From Spinacia oleracea (Eukaryota > Streptophyta > Magnoliopsida > Caryophyllales > Amaranthaceae), in assembly GCF_020520425.1 (NCBI RefSeq), contig NC_079492.1, positions 141,860,361 to 141,924,360 of the forward strand: a DNA stretch of 64,000 bases. The letters are read 5' to 3'. Shown piece after piece: positions 22,248 through 33,500 of the stretch. How positions within the stretch are numbered: the first letter of the stretch is position 1; each line of letters opens with the position of its first letter. The notes below the pieces were generated by a model, which saw only the letters and a program-made list of their open reading frames with translations, did no database searches and was not told where the DNA came from. A program made the translations under genes and the position numbers.

Positions 22248-23651
22248 TGATATGTGTGTTTTATATAGTGCTTTACCCCCGTCCCTTAGTACTTTTTTGT
22301 GTCAAATGAGCTCTTATGAGCCATTTTTAGTACTAATATGTGTTATTTACTGTGCCTTGAGTTTCAGGCTTGATAATGAGAAATTGGTCTTTTTAGACCC
22401 GTTTCGTGTTGATTTAGGCCACTACACGAGCCCGAGTAAGTTCAGGACTTTTATCGTCGACTTTCGGGAGCCTTAGATGCTTATGGTTGAGCCCCGAGAG
22501 TTAGACTCGGTGATATGGGCGAAGGATATTGAGGATTGCAAATCGCCCTGTGAGCTGAGGGCGAAATGCGACCATCGGGCGGAAAGAAGAGAAATTTAAA
22601 GTCATCTACGCGCGCCCGATCGGGCGCACTTCGCCCGGTCCGGATCGGGCGGCCAAATGAGAGCAGCTGTCAACCTTTCGCAAACCGCCCGATCGGGCGG
22701 AATTTGGCCCGATCGGGCCGACTGTCGAGCAAATCGCCCGATCGGGCGAAGCGCCACCCGATCGGGCGACGCCAACCTACAGCTGATATTCGCGAGTTTT
22801 ATTTCCGTTTTTTAGCATTAATTTAGAGAAACTATATAAGCTTAGCCTTTTATTTTTAGTGACATCTTTTATTCTAGTTTCTAATACTTAGTTTATTTTT
22901 AGTTTTTCTCTAATTTGTTCAAATACTTAGTTTTTAATTCCAAGTAAAAATTCAAGCTTTATTATTTCATTGTTCTTCAATTCGGTATTGTTTCTTACTT
23001 TAATTTATTTTATTGCTTTAATCATGTTTTCCATTATGTTAATTGCGTTATTATTTATTATCATGAGTGAGTAGTTTAATTTCTAGGGTTTAGGGGATCC
23101 ATGAATGCATGATTGGGATTATATGTGGACCTGATTATTGATTGATTAATTATAATTTCTATAGCTTATTATTATTGCTCGTCAATTCTGTTCGGCCGGA
23201 CTATTTTGATTTGAGTTTGATTAACCTTAGATTATGCGCCGAGAGGTAAAAATCTGATGTTTTTGGTCTGTGGCTATTAGATAGAAATTATTTCTAGTAC
23301 ATAGCGAGAGTCTGATAGTTGTTTTATCCTAAGGAATTCATAAGATTCGAGAGATGCATGTTTTCCTAGTTATGATTGTTAATTGATTGTTATTGTCCGT
23401 TGTCCAATCCCGGTCTGCATTTATGGTGAACCGCTGCCCTAGATTCCTTTAATATTGTTAATTTCCGACTTGATTATTTGCTTTAGTTTAATATACAAAC
23501 CAATCCAATTCTCGTTACCAGTAGTCTAGATTAGTCCATTAATAGTAGAAGAACGTTGTTTCCCTGTGGTTACGATCTCTGCTTCCCTTGCTATATTTTT
23601 AGTTGGTGAACGTTAGGTTTATCTTTGATAGGAGTGCGATTTAGCCTGTCA
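22248..23651 (+). repeat. 5' LTR (1404 bp) of the Athila-type element
   Basis: It starts TGATATGTGTG and ends AGCCTGTCA. A TATATAAGC-like promoter box lies near 22834, after the GC-rich palindrome cluster. The sequence is repeated at 25239-28364 except for the Helitron and a 22-bp unit expansion. Confidence 0.93.
22600..22775. repeat. Cluster of GCCCGATCGGGC palindromes in the 5' LTR
   Basis: At least four near-perfect copies of the self-complementary 12-mer GCCCGATCGGGC, plus variants, lie in about 170 bp just upstream of the LTR TATA box. They are in a GC-rich island within otherwise AT-rich sequence. Each contains a GATC and two CpG-flanked arms. In the 3' LTR (25640-25805) four of the six sites have lost symmetry by point changes. 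Confidence 0.9.
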
Positions 23652-23656
23652 AACTT

Positions 23657-23674
23657 TGGCGCCGTTGCCGGGGA
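23657..23674 (+). other. Primer binding site, tRNA-Asp type
   Basis: TGGCGCCGTTGCCGGGGA, five bases after the LTR edge, is the primer site well known from Athila-group Gypsy elements. Confidence 0.88.
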
Positions 23675-25224
23675 GAGGTTTTATTTTCTGTTATTAATTG
23701 TTATTTCTAGATTATTGTTTGTTACTTTACTTCTCAGGGAACTCTCGTTTCCTTGAGACCGGTGTTAGGTATGTTTTTCCTTTTATTTTTGCATTTACTT
23801 ATTTTTGTGTGTTTATTTTGGTGTGTTTAATGTTTTCTAGAGTAGTTTATTGCTTTGAAAAAAAAAATTACAAAAATACGTTCCGATGAATACAAAATCA
23901 TGCTTCCCTGTGCCCCTTGATCGAAAATTGTTTTAATTCTTGGTATTTGATGATGGGCAATGTAGATGTGTTAGCCATGATTTGATATTCGATTGCTTTG
24001 ATGCCTTAACATGAGTCAACTCCGACTAACTATTTGTGGACTTGGTGCTTGACTAGTTGACTTGCTTAGGATGTGTGATAGCTTCCTGTTGTGTCATTGA
24101 TTTTGAGTATTGATATGCAACTGTTAGTAGTGTTTTATGACTCATATACATGGACATTGTGGAGGACGAAAGCATTTTTCTGTTTAGGTAACCTTCAGAT
24201 GAATCTAGATACATTTGTTCCCTCCTTTTCTACCCATGTTGTTTCTTGTGCCCTTTATTCGGTGACTAGCCACATTACAAGCCTGTAAAACCCCATTGGA
24301 TACTAGTCCCAAGCCTAGCTTGGGGGTGCTAATAGTAGTGAGGTGAGGGAGTTGTAGTGTGCTACATTTTGAGCACAAAGTGGGTATTGAAAATGGAGTT
24401 CGTCTTATCATGATTGTTGTTGAAAATGAGTTGAAAATTAAAAGAGATGAAAGAACAAAACAAATGTGAAGGTTGCTAAAAAGAAAAAAAAAAAAAAAAA
24501 AAAAGAGATTGAAAAAGAAAAGAAAGAGAAAAATCTATTACTCTCATAAAAAGTTCAAAGTATTGTTTCAATCAAGTTTTGCAAATTCATATCCTTATGA
24601 GTGATTGGTTACAATTGTGAAAAAAGGCAAGAAAGTATGGTGTTGGCTATTTGTTGTTTTGTCATGTGTTGAGTGGGAGAGTTATGGTCATTATATTGGT
24701 TGATCATGGTTGTTTTTAGGATTTATGCTCCCCAAATCCAAGGCTTTAAAGCTCACATTATACCCAAATTTACCGCACCCTTACCTAAGCCTAACATTAC
24801 AAGCTTTGAAGACCTTCCGACCTTTGTGCATAGAGTCGTACTTATGTGAAAATAGTTGTTTATCAATGCAAGTTATGACATGGCGCATTTCGAGTCGACT
24901 ACTAGGTTGAGTGTATGTTTTTCTAGACACACGAGTGTTGTGAATTTGGGAGGGCATTGTTCACTTATATGTTGGGAGGAGAGCGAACGGGTACATCTTT
25001 TATCCGCCACATAAATGAGTGACGAGTGTGTGAGCACTAGTCTTGAATTCCATTGTGCATTTGTGGTTCGCTTTGCGTGACGATTGTTAGGGTGGATTAG
25101 TGGTTGAATGGATTTGCTTGTTGGATTTTGCCTTGAATTATGTTTTTCATTTTGAAATATGTTGGGGGTGAAGTTGGTCTTGTATTCATCGATGATTTCC
25201 TTGCTTAGGGACAAGCAAGGATCT
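23675..25224 (+). other. Internal region of the Athila-type element, non-coding
   Basis: About 1.55 kb with no reading frame resembling gag, protease, RT or integrase. It contains a 20-plus A run at about 24480-24503 and repeated 'agcttgggggtgct'-like phrases, as in the post-pol region of Athila elements. It looks like the leader joined to the 3' non-coding region after loss of the whole coding block. Confidence 0.7.
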
Positions 25225-25238
25225 AGCTTGGGGGAGTT
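25225..25238 (+). other. Polypurine tract of the Athila-type element
   Basis: AGCTTGGGGGAGTT lies immediately before the 3' LTR start, in the position where plus-strand DNA synthesis is primed. Confidence 0.75.
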
Positions 25239-26527
25239 TGATATGTGTGTTTTATATAGTGTTTCACCCCCGTCCCTTAGTACTTTTTTGTGTCAAATGA
25301 GCTCTTAGGAGCCATTTTTAGTACTAATATGTGTTATTTAGTGTGCCTTGAGTTTCAGGTTTGATAATGAGAAATTGGTCTTTTTAGACCCGTTTCGTGT
25401 TGATTTAGGCCACTACACGAGCCCGAGGAAGTTAGGGACTTTTATCGTCGACTTTCGGGACCTTTATCGTCGACTTTCGGGACCTTTATCGTCGACTTTC
25501 GGGAGCCTTAGATGCTTATGGTTGAGCCCCAAGAGTTAGACTCGGTGATATGGGCGAAGGATATTGAGGATTGCAAATCGCCCTGTGAGCTGAGGGCGAA
25601 ATGCGACCATCGGCCGGAAAGAAGAGGAATTTAAAGTCATCTACGCGCGCCCGATCGGGCGCACTTCGCCCGGTCCAGATCGGGCGGCCAAATGAGAGCA
25701 GCTGTCAACCTTTCGCAAACCGCCAGATCGGGCGGAATTTGGCCCGAACGGGCCGACTGTCGGCAAATCGCCCGATCGGGCGAAGCGCCGCCAGACCGGG
25801 CGACGCCAACCTATAGCTGATATTCGCGAGTTTTATTTCCGTTTTTTAGCATTAATTTAGAGAAACTATATAAGCTTAGCCTTTTATTTTTAGTGACATC
25901 TTTTATTCTAGTTTCTAATACTTAGTTTATTTTTAGTTTCTCTCTAATTTGTTCAAATACTTAGTTTTTAATTCCAAGTAAAAATTCAAGCTTTATTATT
26001 TAATTGTTCTTCAATTCGGTATTGTTTCTTACTTTAATTTATTTTATTGTTTTAATCATGTTTTCCATTATGTTAATTGCGTTGTTATTTATTATCATAA
26101 GTGAGTAGTTTAATTTCTAGGGTTTAGGGGATCCATGAATGCATGATTGGGATTATATGTGGACTTGATTATTGATTGATTAACTAGTTTTTGTGCCCGT
26201 TCTACGAACGGCCTGGTTATATGTTGGTTGTGTAATAGAGTTTAGAAGTTATGTACGGAGTAGTTCTTAAATAGAAGGTGTTTAAACCAAATGCCAATAA
26301 TAAAGTTTTACAAAAAAAATTTAAAAAAAAACCTCGTTTCCAAGTTAAATTATCAGAAATTGCTATCAAGCTTTCCTAGGCGTTGTAGGTGGGTATTAAG
26401 TGGGTGTTCTAATATTTAAAGTATTATTACTTCGTTCCAAAATGATCTTTATACTTTTCATTTTAGCCTGTCTTATAATGTTTTTTTCATTGTGCTTTAT
26501 TCTATTTTTTAACATGAAAGTGTAATA

Positions 26528-26812
26528 TTTCACTACAAGAAATTGTACTATTAACGACGGGAAATCCCGTCGCGAAAGGCCAATAATCGTTGATTAATGA
26601 CGGGATTTCCTGTCGCGAACCCGTCATAAAAGGGGGCCGTCGTTAATAGAAATCCCGTCGTAAATTCGTCGTAAACCAGTCGTAAAAGACATTTGCGACG
26701 GTTATTCCCGTCATTGTTTGGTTGTTTGTCCCGTCGCAAAAGGCTTTTGCGACGGAATTTTTGACCCGTCGTAATTAGGTTGTCGTTAAAGATACAAATT
26801 CTTGTAGTGTTT
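26528..26812. mobile_element. CACTA-type MITE (279 bp) nested in the Helitron
   Basis: The body, 26531-26809, starts CACTACAAGAA and ends TTCTTGTAGTG, perfect CACTA inverted ends, flanked by a 3-bp TTT direct repeat. The interior is full of CCCGTCG/CGACGGG words that form sub-terminal repeats. Non-coding. Confidence 0.92.
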
Positions 26813-27073
26813 TACCCATCTTACCCCCAAAACATTTATCGTTTTTCACTCAAATTTTCCTATTGTATTCATTTTTCGTTCACATCCACACACTTTTTTA
26901 CACTCCCTTACTTATTTCATCAATATTTTTATTACATTTACCCCCCTTTCTACAACTCTTCCCTTTTTATCTTAATATTTGTGCAAATAATAACCGTAAA
27001 GAACATTATGAAACAAAGTTAGTACATGATTGTTATTACGGAGTAATAGTATTACTGGTTAGAATAGTGTAAT

Positions 27074-27398
27074 TTAGGCTCCGTTCTATTTGACTTATTT
27101 TGACTTAACTTATATTATCTGAACTTATCTGAACTTATCTGAACTTAACTAAACTTATCTGAACTTAACTGAACTTATCTCAACTTATTTGAACTTATTT
27201 TATCTGAAAAACACTTATTATGTCTGAAAAAAACTTATTTTTGTTGAACTTATAATATCTGAACTTATCTGAACTTAACTGAATCTATCTAAACTTAATT
27301 GAACTTAACTGAACTTAACTGAACTTAACTTAACAGAACTTATCTAAACTTATTTTATCTGAAATAAGTCAAAATAAATCGAACAAAACAGAGCTTTA
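27074..27398. mobile_element. PIF/Harbinger-like MITE with a CTGAACTTA tandem core
   Basis: The body, about 27077-27394, has inverted ends of about 30 bp (GGCTCCGTTCTATTTGACTT on the left; AAGTCAAAATAAATCGAAC then AGAGC on the right) and TTA or TTTA flanking repeats. The interior is a degenerate array of 10-11 bp units of the type TGAACTTATC and TGAACTTAAC. Non-coding. Confidence 0.8.
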
Positions 27399-28592
27399 AG
27401 GATGATTTGTTGAATTGGTAGGGTCATATTTTTAGCCGAATTATTGAATGTCAATCTTCCCAAGGATCACAACTTTGTACTGATTGTTGTTAATTGATTT
27501 TGCTCCTTGTGAACCGTGTGATGATTCTTACCTGCAAGAGATTTTACTAACCCCTCAAACAAACCTTTGATTTAAACCCCTTTATGCAATTCAGGTTTAT
27601 TTAAATGCATTGAAACTGGTCTTGAATTTGAATTGAATGACATTAAGGAAGAGTTGAATTTTGTGGAATACAATGAGAATTGGGAAGATGGAGGGATAAA
27701 TAGTGAAATGCGCTTAGAGTTGGTGCTAGTTTTTTTAAATGAAAAGGAGAGTAATAGATGAGACACGTGTCTTTCTAGATACAGATTTTGTTGTGACACA
27801 TGTCCTCTTATGAAGGTTGGTTTTCTTTTTTAAATACTAGGTATAGACTAGGTATAGATTATAATTTCTATAGCTTATTAATTATTATTGCTCGTCAATT
27901 CTGTTCGGCCGGACTATTTTGATTTGAGTTTGATTAACCTTAGATTATGCGCCGAGAGGTATAAATCTGATGTTTTTGGTCTGTAGCTATTAGATAGGAA
28001 TTATTTCTAGTACATAGCGAGAGCCTGCTAGTTGTTTTATCCTAAGGAATTCATAAGATTCGAGAGATGCATGTTTTCCTAGTTATGATTGTTAATTGAT
28101 TGTTATTGTCCGTTGTCCAATCCCGTTCTGCATTTATGGTGAACCGCTGCCCTAGATTCCTTTAATATTGTTAATTTCCGACTTGATTATTTGCTTTAGT
28201 TTAATATACAAACCAATCCAATTCTCGTTACCAGTAGTCTAGATTAGTCCATTAATAGTAGAAGAACGATTTTTCCCTGTGGATACGATCCCTGCTTCCC
28301 TTGATCTATTTTTAGTTGGTGAACGTTAGGTTTATCTTTGATATGAGTGAGATTTAGCCTGTCAGTACACTCCCTCCATTTGAAAACAATATTAGCTTTA
28401 CTAAAACAGAAACATACCTATAATTAGATTTAGAGATTTGCAACGAAATCTTTTATCATCTTTTCTAAAATTGGAATGTACATAAAATAAATATTTCAAA
28501 CACACTCCCTATTAAATAGAACGGTTGAGGAGGGATAGAAAAGATTATAGAGACAACCACCGTAAAAAGTCATTGTTTAGCACAAATTATAT

Positions 28593-28896
28593 GGTACACC
28601 CGGTTGTATGTAGTTCTACATGCAACCGGGTTAAAAGCACGTATTTTTACGGCTTAAAAGCACATTTACACACTTAAAAAGCACATTAACGATCTAAAAG
28701 CACATACTTGTATATATTTTTCATTTCCTTTTACTTGCAAAACTTTGTTTTTCATCTATAACGATGTGCTTTCAAACTGTAAAAAGTGCTTTTAATTTAT
28801 AAATAAGCGCTTTTAAACTATAAAAATATGCTTTTGAGGGGTTAAAAGTATAAAATAAACTGGTTGCACGTAGAACTACGTACGACCGGGTGTACC
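28593..28896. mobile_element. MITE-like element (304 bp) with GGTACACCCGG inverted ends
   Basis: The first about 35 bp (GGTACACCCGGTTGTATG onward) and the last about 35 bp (ending ACCGGGTGTACC) are inverted repeats with few mismatches. The interior carries repeated AAAAGCAC/GTGCTTTT phrases, also roughly symmetrical. I could not settle the target duplication, so the superfamily is open. Confidence 0.8.
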
Positions 28897-28975
28897 TTCT
28901 ACCAATTATTTATTTAGTGAAATTATGTTATATTCTTCATTACCACGAGTAGGAGGGTATGACGGGACAATATAG

Positions 28976-29660
28976 TACTCCCTTCATTCCTAAATGATCT
29001 TCCTATTTGGTGTTTGGGTGAAAAATAAGAAAATAGAATCTTATAATGATTGGTTGTAAGAGTAATGATTGGGTGTAAGAGAAAATTATAAATAAATGAA
29101 GAAAAGTACTCCCTCCGTCTCTTTTTGTTTTTTACGTTTTCCTTTTTTGGTATTTCAAAATGTTCTTTACATTTCCTTTTATATTATCACATAAATGATT
29201 TATTATTCTATCAAAATTTGTGTACAATTAAATTCATTGGGACATTAAATTTTCCACACTTTTCCATTGGGATATTAAATTTTTCTCATTTCACAATATA
29301 AGAATTTTGATAAAAGTGAAAACATTATAAATAAACGTAATTTATCTTGTTTAGATAAAAAATGTGAGGAATCTCGATGCAAATTAATTAATCGTTAAAA
29401 CGCGTGAAAAATACCAATGTAAAAAACAAAAAGAGACGGAGGGAGTAATAAAGAAATGAAGGAGAAAGAAATATTTTTATTAAAGTAATAAAAAATCATA
29501 AAAGTGAGGTTGGGTGGGTGAATGGGGAAATGTGAATGAATTAAATAAGGGATGGTGGGGAAATTTATGGTAAAAGGTCATGTCTAAAAATAGAAACAGA
29601 AAGATCAAATAGGAACGACATTTATAGAAACAGGAAGATAAAAAAGAAATGGAGGGAGTA
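28976..29660. mobile_element. Stowaway-like MITE, interrupted by a second Stowaway
   Basis: The body, 28978-29658, lies between TA dinucleotides. The ends CTCCCTTCATTCCTAAATG and its partner (AAATGGAGGGAG on the plus strand at the right) are inverted. Another Stowaway at 29109-29445 splits it. With the insert removed the outer element is about 340 bp. Confidence 0.82.
29107..29447. mobile_element. Stowaway MITE (337 bp), nested
   Basis: The body, 29109-29445, has near-perfect inverted ends of about 27 bp (CTCCCTCCGTCTCTTTTTG; right end CAAAAAGAGACGGAGGGAG) and the TA target duplication typical of Tc1/mariner-derived Stowaways. Confidence 0.93.
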
Positions 29661-29997
29661 TATACGAGTACCTATTTGGCTATGTTTATGATTTTCGACG
29701 CAAGTGTGTGTTTTTTTTTTGTGTGCTAAAATAACAAAATTAACTGATCGAGCACCTTCAATAATTAATGAACTATACCATCCATAACCAAATCATATAA
29801 TTCTCATTTTAAGTTATCAATCAGGATTGAAGTCTATTGTGGGTCTAATCGGTTCGATTCATACCGAAAAAGGGTGTGTGGCTTTGTGCATTACTCCGTA
29901 TCACGGTGTCAATACGGATTGAATATGTAAATTAAATCGGATCATTTTGATTTTGTCGGATTGTAATCGAGTCGAGTTAAAATTTTTACAGCTTCTA

Positions 29998-30404
29998 GTC
30001 CAGATTAAAGATGGTTGTGGGCCGGATTGACACGAAAAGACCCAACTCAGCCCCACACAAAAAATCCCGGCCAATTAGGGCACGAAAAAAGCACAGCCCA
30101 ACACTAGCACGGACTGTGAGCCGCAATTTTTTTTGGAAAAATCACGATAAGGCACGACACAACAAGGCACAAATGAGGCTTAGGCACGCGGCCCTCACCC
30201 GACCCGACACAAAAATCCTTGGGCATGGGCCCTCTTTTGAACTCTTTGACCCGACACACAGCAGTCCATTAGCCTGGACCGTCTTTTGAACGTTTTAACC
30301 CGGGCCAGCACGATGCAAAGTGGGCCTAGCATGGGCCTGGCCGGTTTAGGCCCCATCCCGTAGGCTCGACACGAAGCCCGACTCACGGCCATCTTTAGTC
30401 CAGA
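29998..30404. mobile_element. hAT-like non-autonomous element (392 bp) upstream of CLPR2
   Basis: The body, 30006-30397, starts TAAAGATGG and ends CCATCTTTA. It is flanked by GTCCAGAT and GTCCAGAA, an 8-bp duplication with one change at its edge, as in hAT transposition. The interior is rich in GGGCC, GGCACGA and CCCGAC words. It ends 115 bp before the CLPR2 start codon, so it may contribute promoter or leader sequence. Confidence 0.82.
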
Positions 30405-30511
30405 AATAGCTTTCAGTTTATGAGCCCATTACTAAAATCAAATTCTGAAGGTCCTTTCAATATTATCATTTCTCTCTCTCCTTCTCTCTCTACCTTCTCC
30501 ATTTGGTTTCA

Positions 30512-33500
30512 ATGGCAGTATCTCTTCAATCAACTGGTTCGACATCCTGCCTCCACGCAAGAGCTTCTGTCTCTCCCCCTCCTCTCAGGTTCATTCTTCT
30601 CTCTTTCTCTCTCCTCCTCCTTCGACATTTCTTTTCATTTAATTAATATACTGAAACTCTTCAATTTCCCCAATTACAGTTGCGCAACCAAAGTATTTAT
30701 CGGATTAAAGCCCCAATCTTCAAGTAAGACCTCCAAATTTCAGCTTATTTTCTTCATTTCTGTTGATTAAATTAATTTATGTGAATTTCTTGATTCTGCA
30801 ATCGGTGAATTGATGTCTTAATTGTGTTTCAGGTCCATTTGGAAGCGCGAGACCTAATTTAACGGTTGATTTCTATGACAAAGTTTATAAGAGTCTCCAT
30901 TTCACGTAATTTTCCTTGTTCTTTCCTTCTCTTTTCCCTTTCGCATTGGTAATGTTGTTAGAATTTGGATTGAGGGGTGTCTTCTGACCCAGAAATTTCG
31001 CAATTTGATTGTAAGTTTGATGTAATCAATTGGAAATTTTGGTTTTAATATTACGGAAACGTCTCTGAATCGTTGTGATGGCTACAATCTTCCTGTGTGA
31101 TAATTTAAGGACATTACAAATAGGTGGTAGAGTACACTAATTTATCTATTAGGATCACATTGTGATGCATTTTGTTTGGGAATAAGTAATTATTGAACTG
31201 TTAAATGTGCTATCCCAATCCCTAGCCTACAAATCCTTGTTGTTCGGATATTTGGTTTCATTGAGGTTCCTTCTCTCATCCTAAGTTGAACCCTTGGATA
31301 TGATATGACTTCAAGTCTTTAGCATATCTGAAATATTATACTTCTTGTCATCATAATTGTATTACTAAGTGTTGCAAAATTTTGTTGCTTGCCTCTATGG
31401 AGAAAATCTCCCATGATGATTAGGTGAAATTCTATTCTTGGATCATTGTAAAAGGTCGTAGCCAGTGCACAAGGCTCCCGCTATTTAGCGTAGGGTCTGG
31501 GGAAGGTCCAAATGTATGCAACCTTACCCTTATTTACATACGAGGTTGTTTCCAGGGATCGAACCCATGACCTAGCGGATAGCAAGTAGACACTTGAACA
31601 TCACGCCAAGGCACGACCTTCTGTTCTTGTATCATTGTATGTATCAATATTTTTATATAGAGTACACTTAAATGATAAACGAGCCCATTTGAAGGCTAAG
31701 GGTAAATAACTAAATAACCTGTTGGTTAGCATAACAAGGAGGAAGTGGCTTGTTTCCGAGTACATAGCTTCAACAGTTTTTCTGATCTGCTATGAACCGT
31801 CATTTTTCTCTTTGTTTCAGTAACGGTAAACCAACACGAGGAAGGGTCAATATGATGCCTATTGGAACGCCCAGAGTACCTTATAGAACCCCTGGCGAGG
31901 GATCTTGGCAATGGGTGGATCTGTGGAATGCCCTAGTAAGTAATTAGAACTTTTCACTTTTACCGTACGACTTAGATTTTTCTCCTGCTAAAGAAAGTAG
32001 GAAACATAAATTATGTTGCTTCTGATCATTTCAGAAGTGTAGTTACTTGGAGGGTCTAATATGTCCTGTTGCTTCTAGTAACATTCATTTCCGCTGAGTA
32101 GTATTTGTATCATCTATCAAGTACTCTACATATTTTTGTCATGAATCTCATGTATATCTGAGAATTGTACCATAGGTTCCACGCGTTGTAAGAAAGAAAG
32201 AAAACCTTTTGTAACATTTTTTCAGTTCTTTGCTGTTTACTTTCTCCTTCTATTTACAGTACCGTGAGCGTGTCATCTTTGTTGGGCAACACATAGATGA
32301 AGAATTCAGCAACCAAATACTGGCAACCATGTTATATCTGGACAGTATTGATGACGGCAAGAGACTTTATATGTACATCAATGGTCCTGGTGGGGATGTG
32401 AGTTTTCTCATGCCATATATTTGGAATTGGTTGGCTTGAATAATTACTGTTGCTGTATTTGATGCCTACTCTTTCCGAGATTCATTGGGTATGTTTCTTG
32501 TGCAGCTAACACCGAGCTTAGCAATTTATGACACAATGTCGAGCTTAAAAACTCCTATTGGCACGCATTGTGTTGGTTACGCCTATAATCTGGCAGGATT
32601 TCTCCTTACAGCTGGAGAGAAGGTAATAATATTTTGGCTTTTCATCTTTATGACTGTTCTAGTATTATTAATTTCCAATTCTCCATTGCTTTATTTAGAC
32701 ATTTGTAAATTTATTTGTTTGGCACATGGTGTAAAAACTCGCCTGAGTTAACTCGTATAGCCAGAGTTAACTAGGTTTTGGAGGCTGGCGATACGAGATA
32801 TCCCGAGTTGTAAAGGTGTTTTTAAAAACGACGAGATCTCGGCCGGTTCAACCGATCCGAACGAATTTTGTCCGCATTAAACGTTATTAGTCTCACATCT
32901 ACTCAATTTTCGGTTGAATTCCCCATATTTTCGACAAAAAGAAAGGGAAAAATGAAAGAAATGGAGAAACTTTACTGACAGAGAGTAGAGAACTCCATTT
33001 TCAGATCTAAAACAAGAGAGGAGAGGGAAGGTGGACAAGGAATTTATTTGATTATGTCACATGTACGGTTTAGGGGAGGGGGACTGGGGTGGGTAGTAGT
33101 GGGGCTACATGGGGCTTCTTTTTCAAATTTCAAATTCCTACGCGACAAGGTCCGTGACTAACGCAACATTTCCGTTACCGGAACTCCGCGACCGGTACGG
33201 CATTTTTTATCTATGGTTTGGCATGAACTCATGATGCAATGTATGGGCAATAATGAATAAATAGATCTTTATTCGTTTTTTCCATTAAAAAACTTGGAAT
33301 GTTTTCATGTGCTAGCATCATATCTTCAATTTTTTCCCCAACTCAAAAAGTTGGACTTTTAAGAACTGCTATTTTCTGTTGTTCTGAAGACCTCGAAGAA
33401 TCCCAGATGCCTTGTATTTCTATTCCGTGTGATATATTGCTACCATTCAGTTTTTACTGTTAGAATTTCATTTTTGGTATTGAGAAAAATGCACAAACAT

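Larger units (their letters stand above)
26184..27858 (-). mobile_element. Non-autonomous Helitron (1675 bp) inside the 3' LTR
   Basis: On the minus strand it begins TCTATACCTAG and ends with the hairpin GCCGTTCGTAGAACGGGC, a short ACAAAAA spacer and CTAG. Comparison with the empty site in the 5' LTR (ATTAATTATAATT at about 23147) shows insertion exactly between A and T, with no target duplication. These are the defining Helitron features. No Rep/helicase is encoded. It holds two further transposons (26531-26809 and 27077-27394). Confidence 0.92.
25239..28364 (+). repeat. 3' LTR of the Athila-type element, split by a Helitron
   Basis: The LTR parts are 25239-26183 and 27859-28364. The left part carries three tandem copies of a 22-bp unit (CTTTATCGTCGACTTTCGGGA type, 25437-25505) where the 5' LTR has one. 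With the Helitron removed, the two halves join to match the 5' LTR without gain or loss of bases at the site. Confidence 0.92.
22243..28369 (+). mobile_element. Non-coding (LARD-like) Athila-type LTR retrotransposon with GTACA target duplications
   Basis: The element runs 22248-28364, with perfect 5-bp duplications GTACA at 22243-22247 and 28365-28369. Parts: 5' LTR 22248-23651, primer site 23657-23674, internal region 23652-25238 with no gag or pol, polypurine tract at about 25225-25238, and 3' LTR 25239-28364 swollen by a Helitron. All cis-acting signals for replication seem to be present while the coding genes are absent, so it would have depended on enzymes from an autonomous relative. 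The tRNA-Asp-type primer site and the GCTTGGGGG phrases in the internal region suggest the Athila group. Confidence 0.92.

Noticed and set aside
22566..22826. 86-residue Arg/Gly-rich frame over the palindrome cluster
   Set aside because: The composition follows from the GCCCGATCGGGC repeats, and the matching frame in the other LTR is shortened and altered; no coding support.
24478..24503. Long A run as a possible LINE or SINE tail inside the Athila-type interior
   Set aside because: No body of a non-LTR element precedes it and no target duplication flanks it; simple repeat.
28370..28590. CTCCCTCCATTTG phrase right after the Athila-type target duplication, like a Stowaway end
   Set aside because: No partner end was found within a reasonable distance, so I did not call an element.
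32740..33240. Unusual GC-richer stretch in CLPR2 intron 6 (CGAGTTAACTCG-like words)
   Set aside because: Probably an inserted repeat, but no ends, duplications or coding sequence could be shown.
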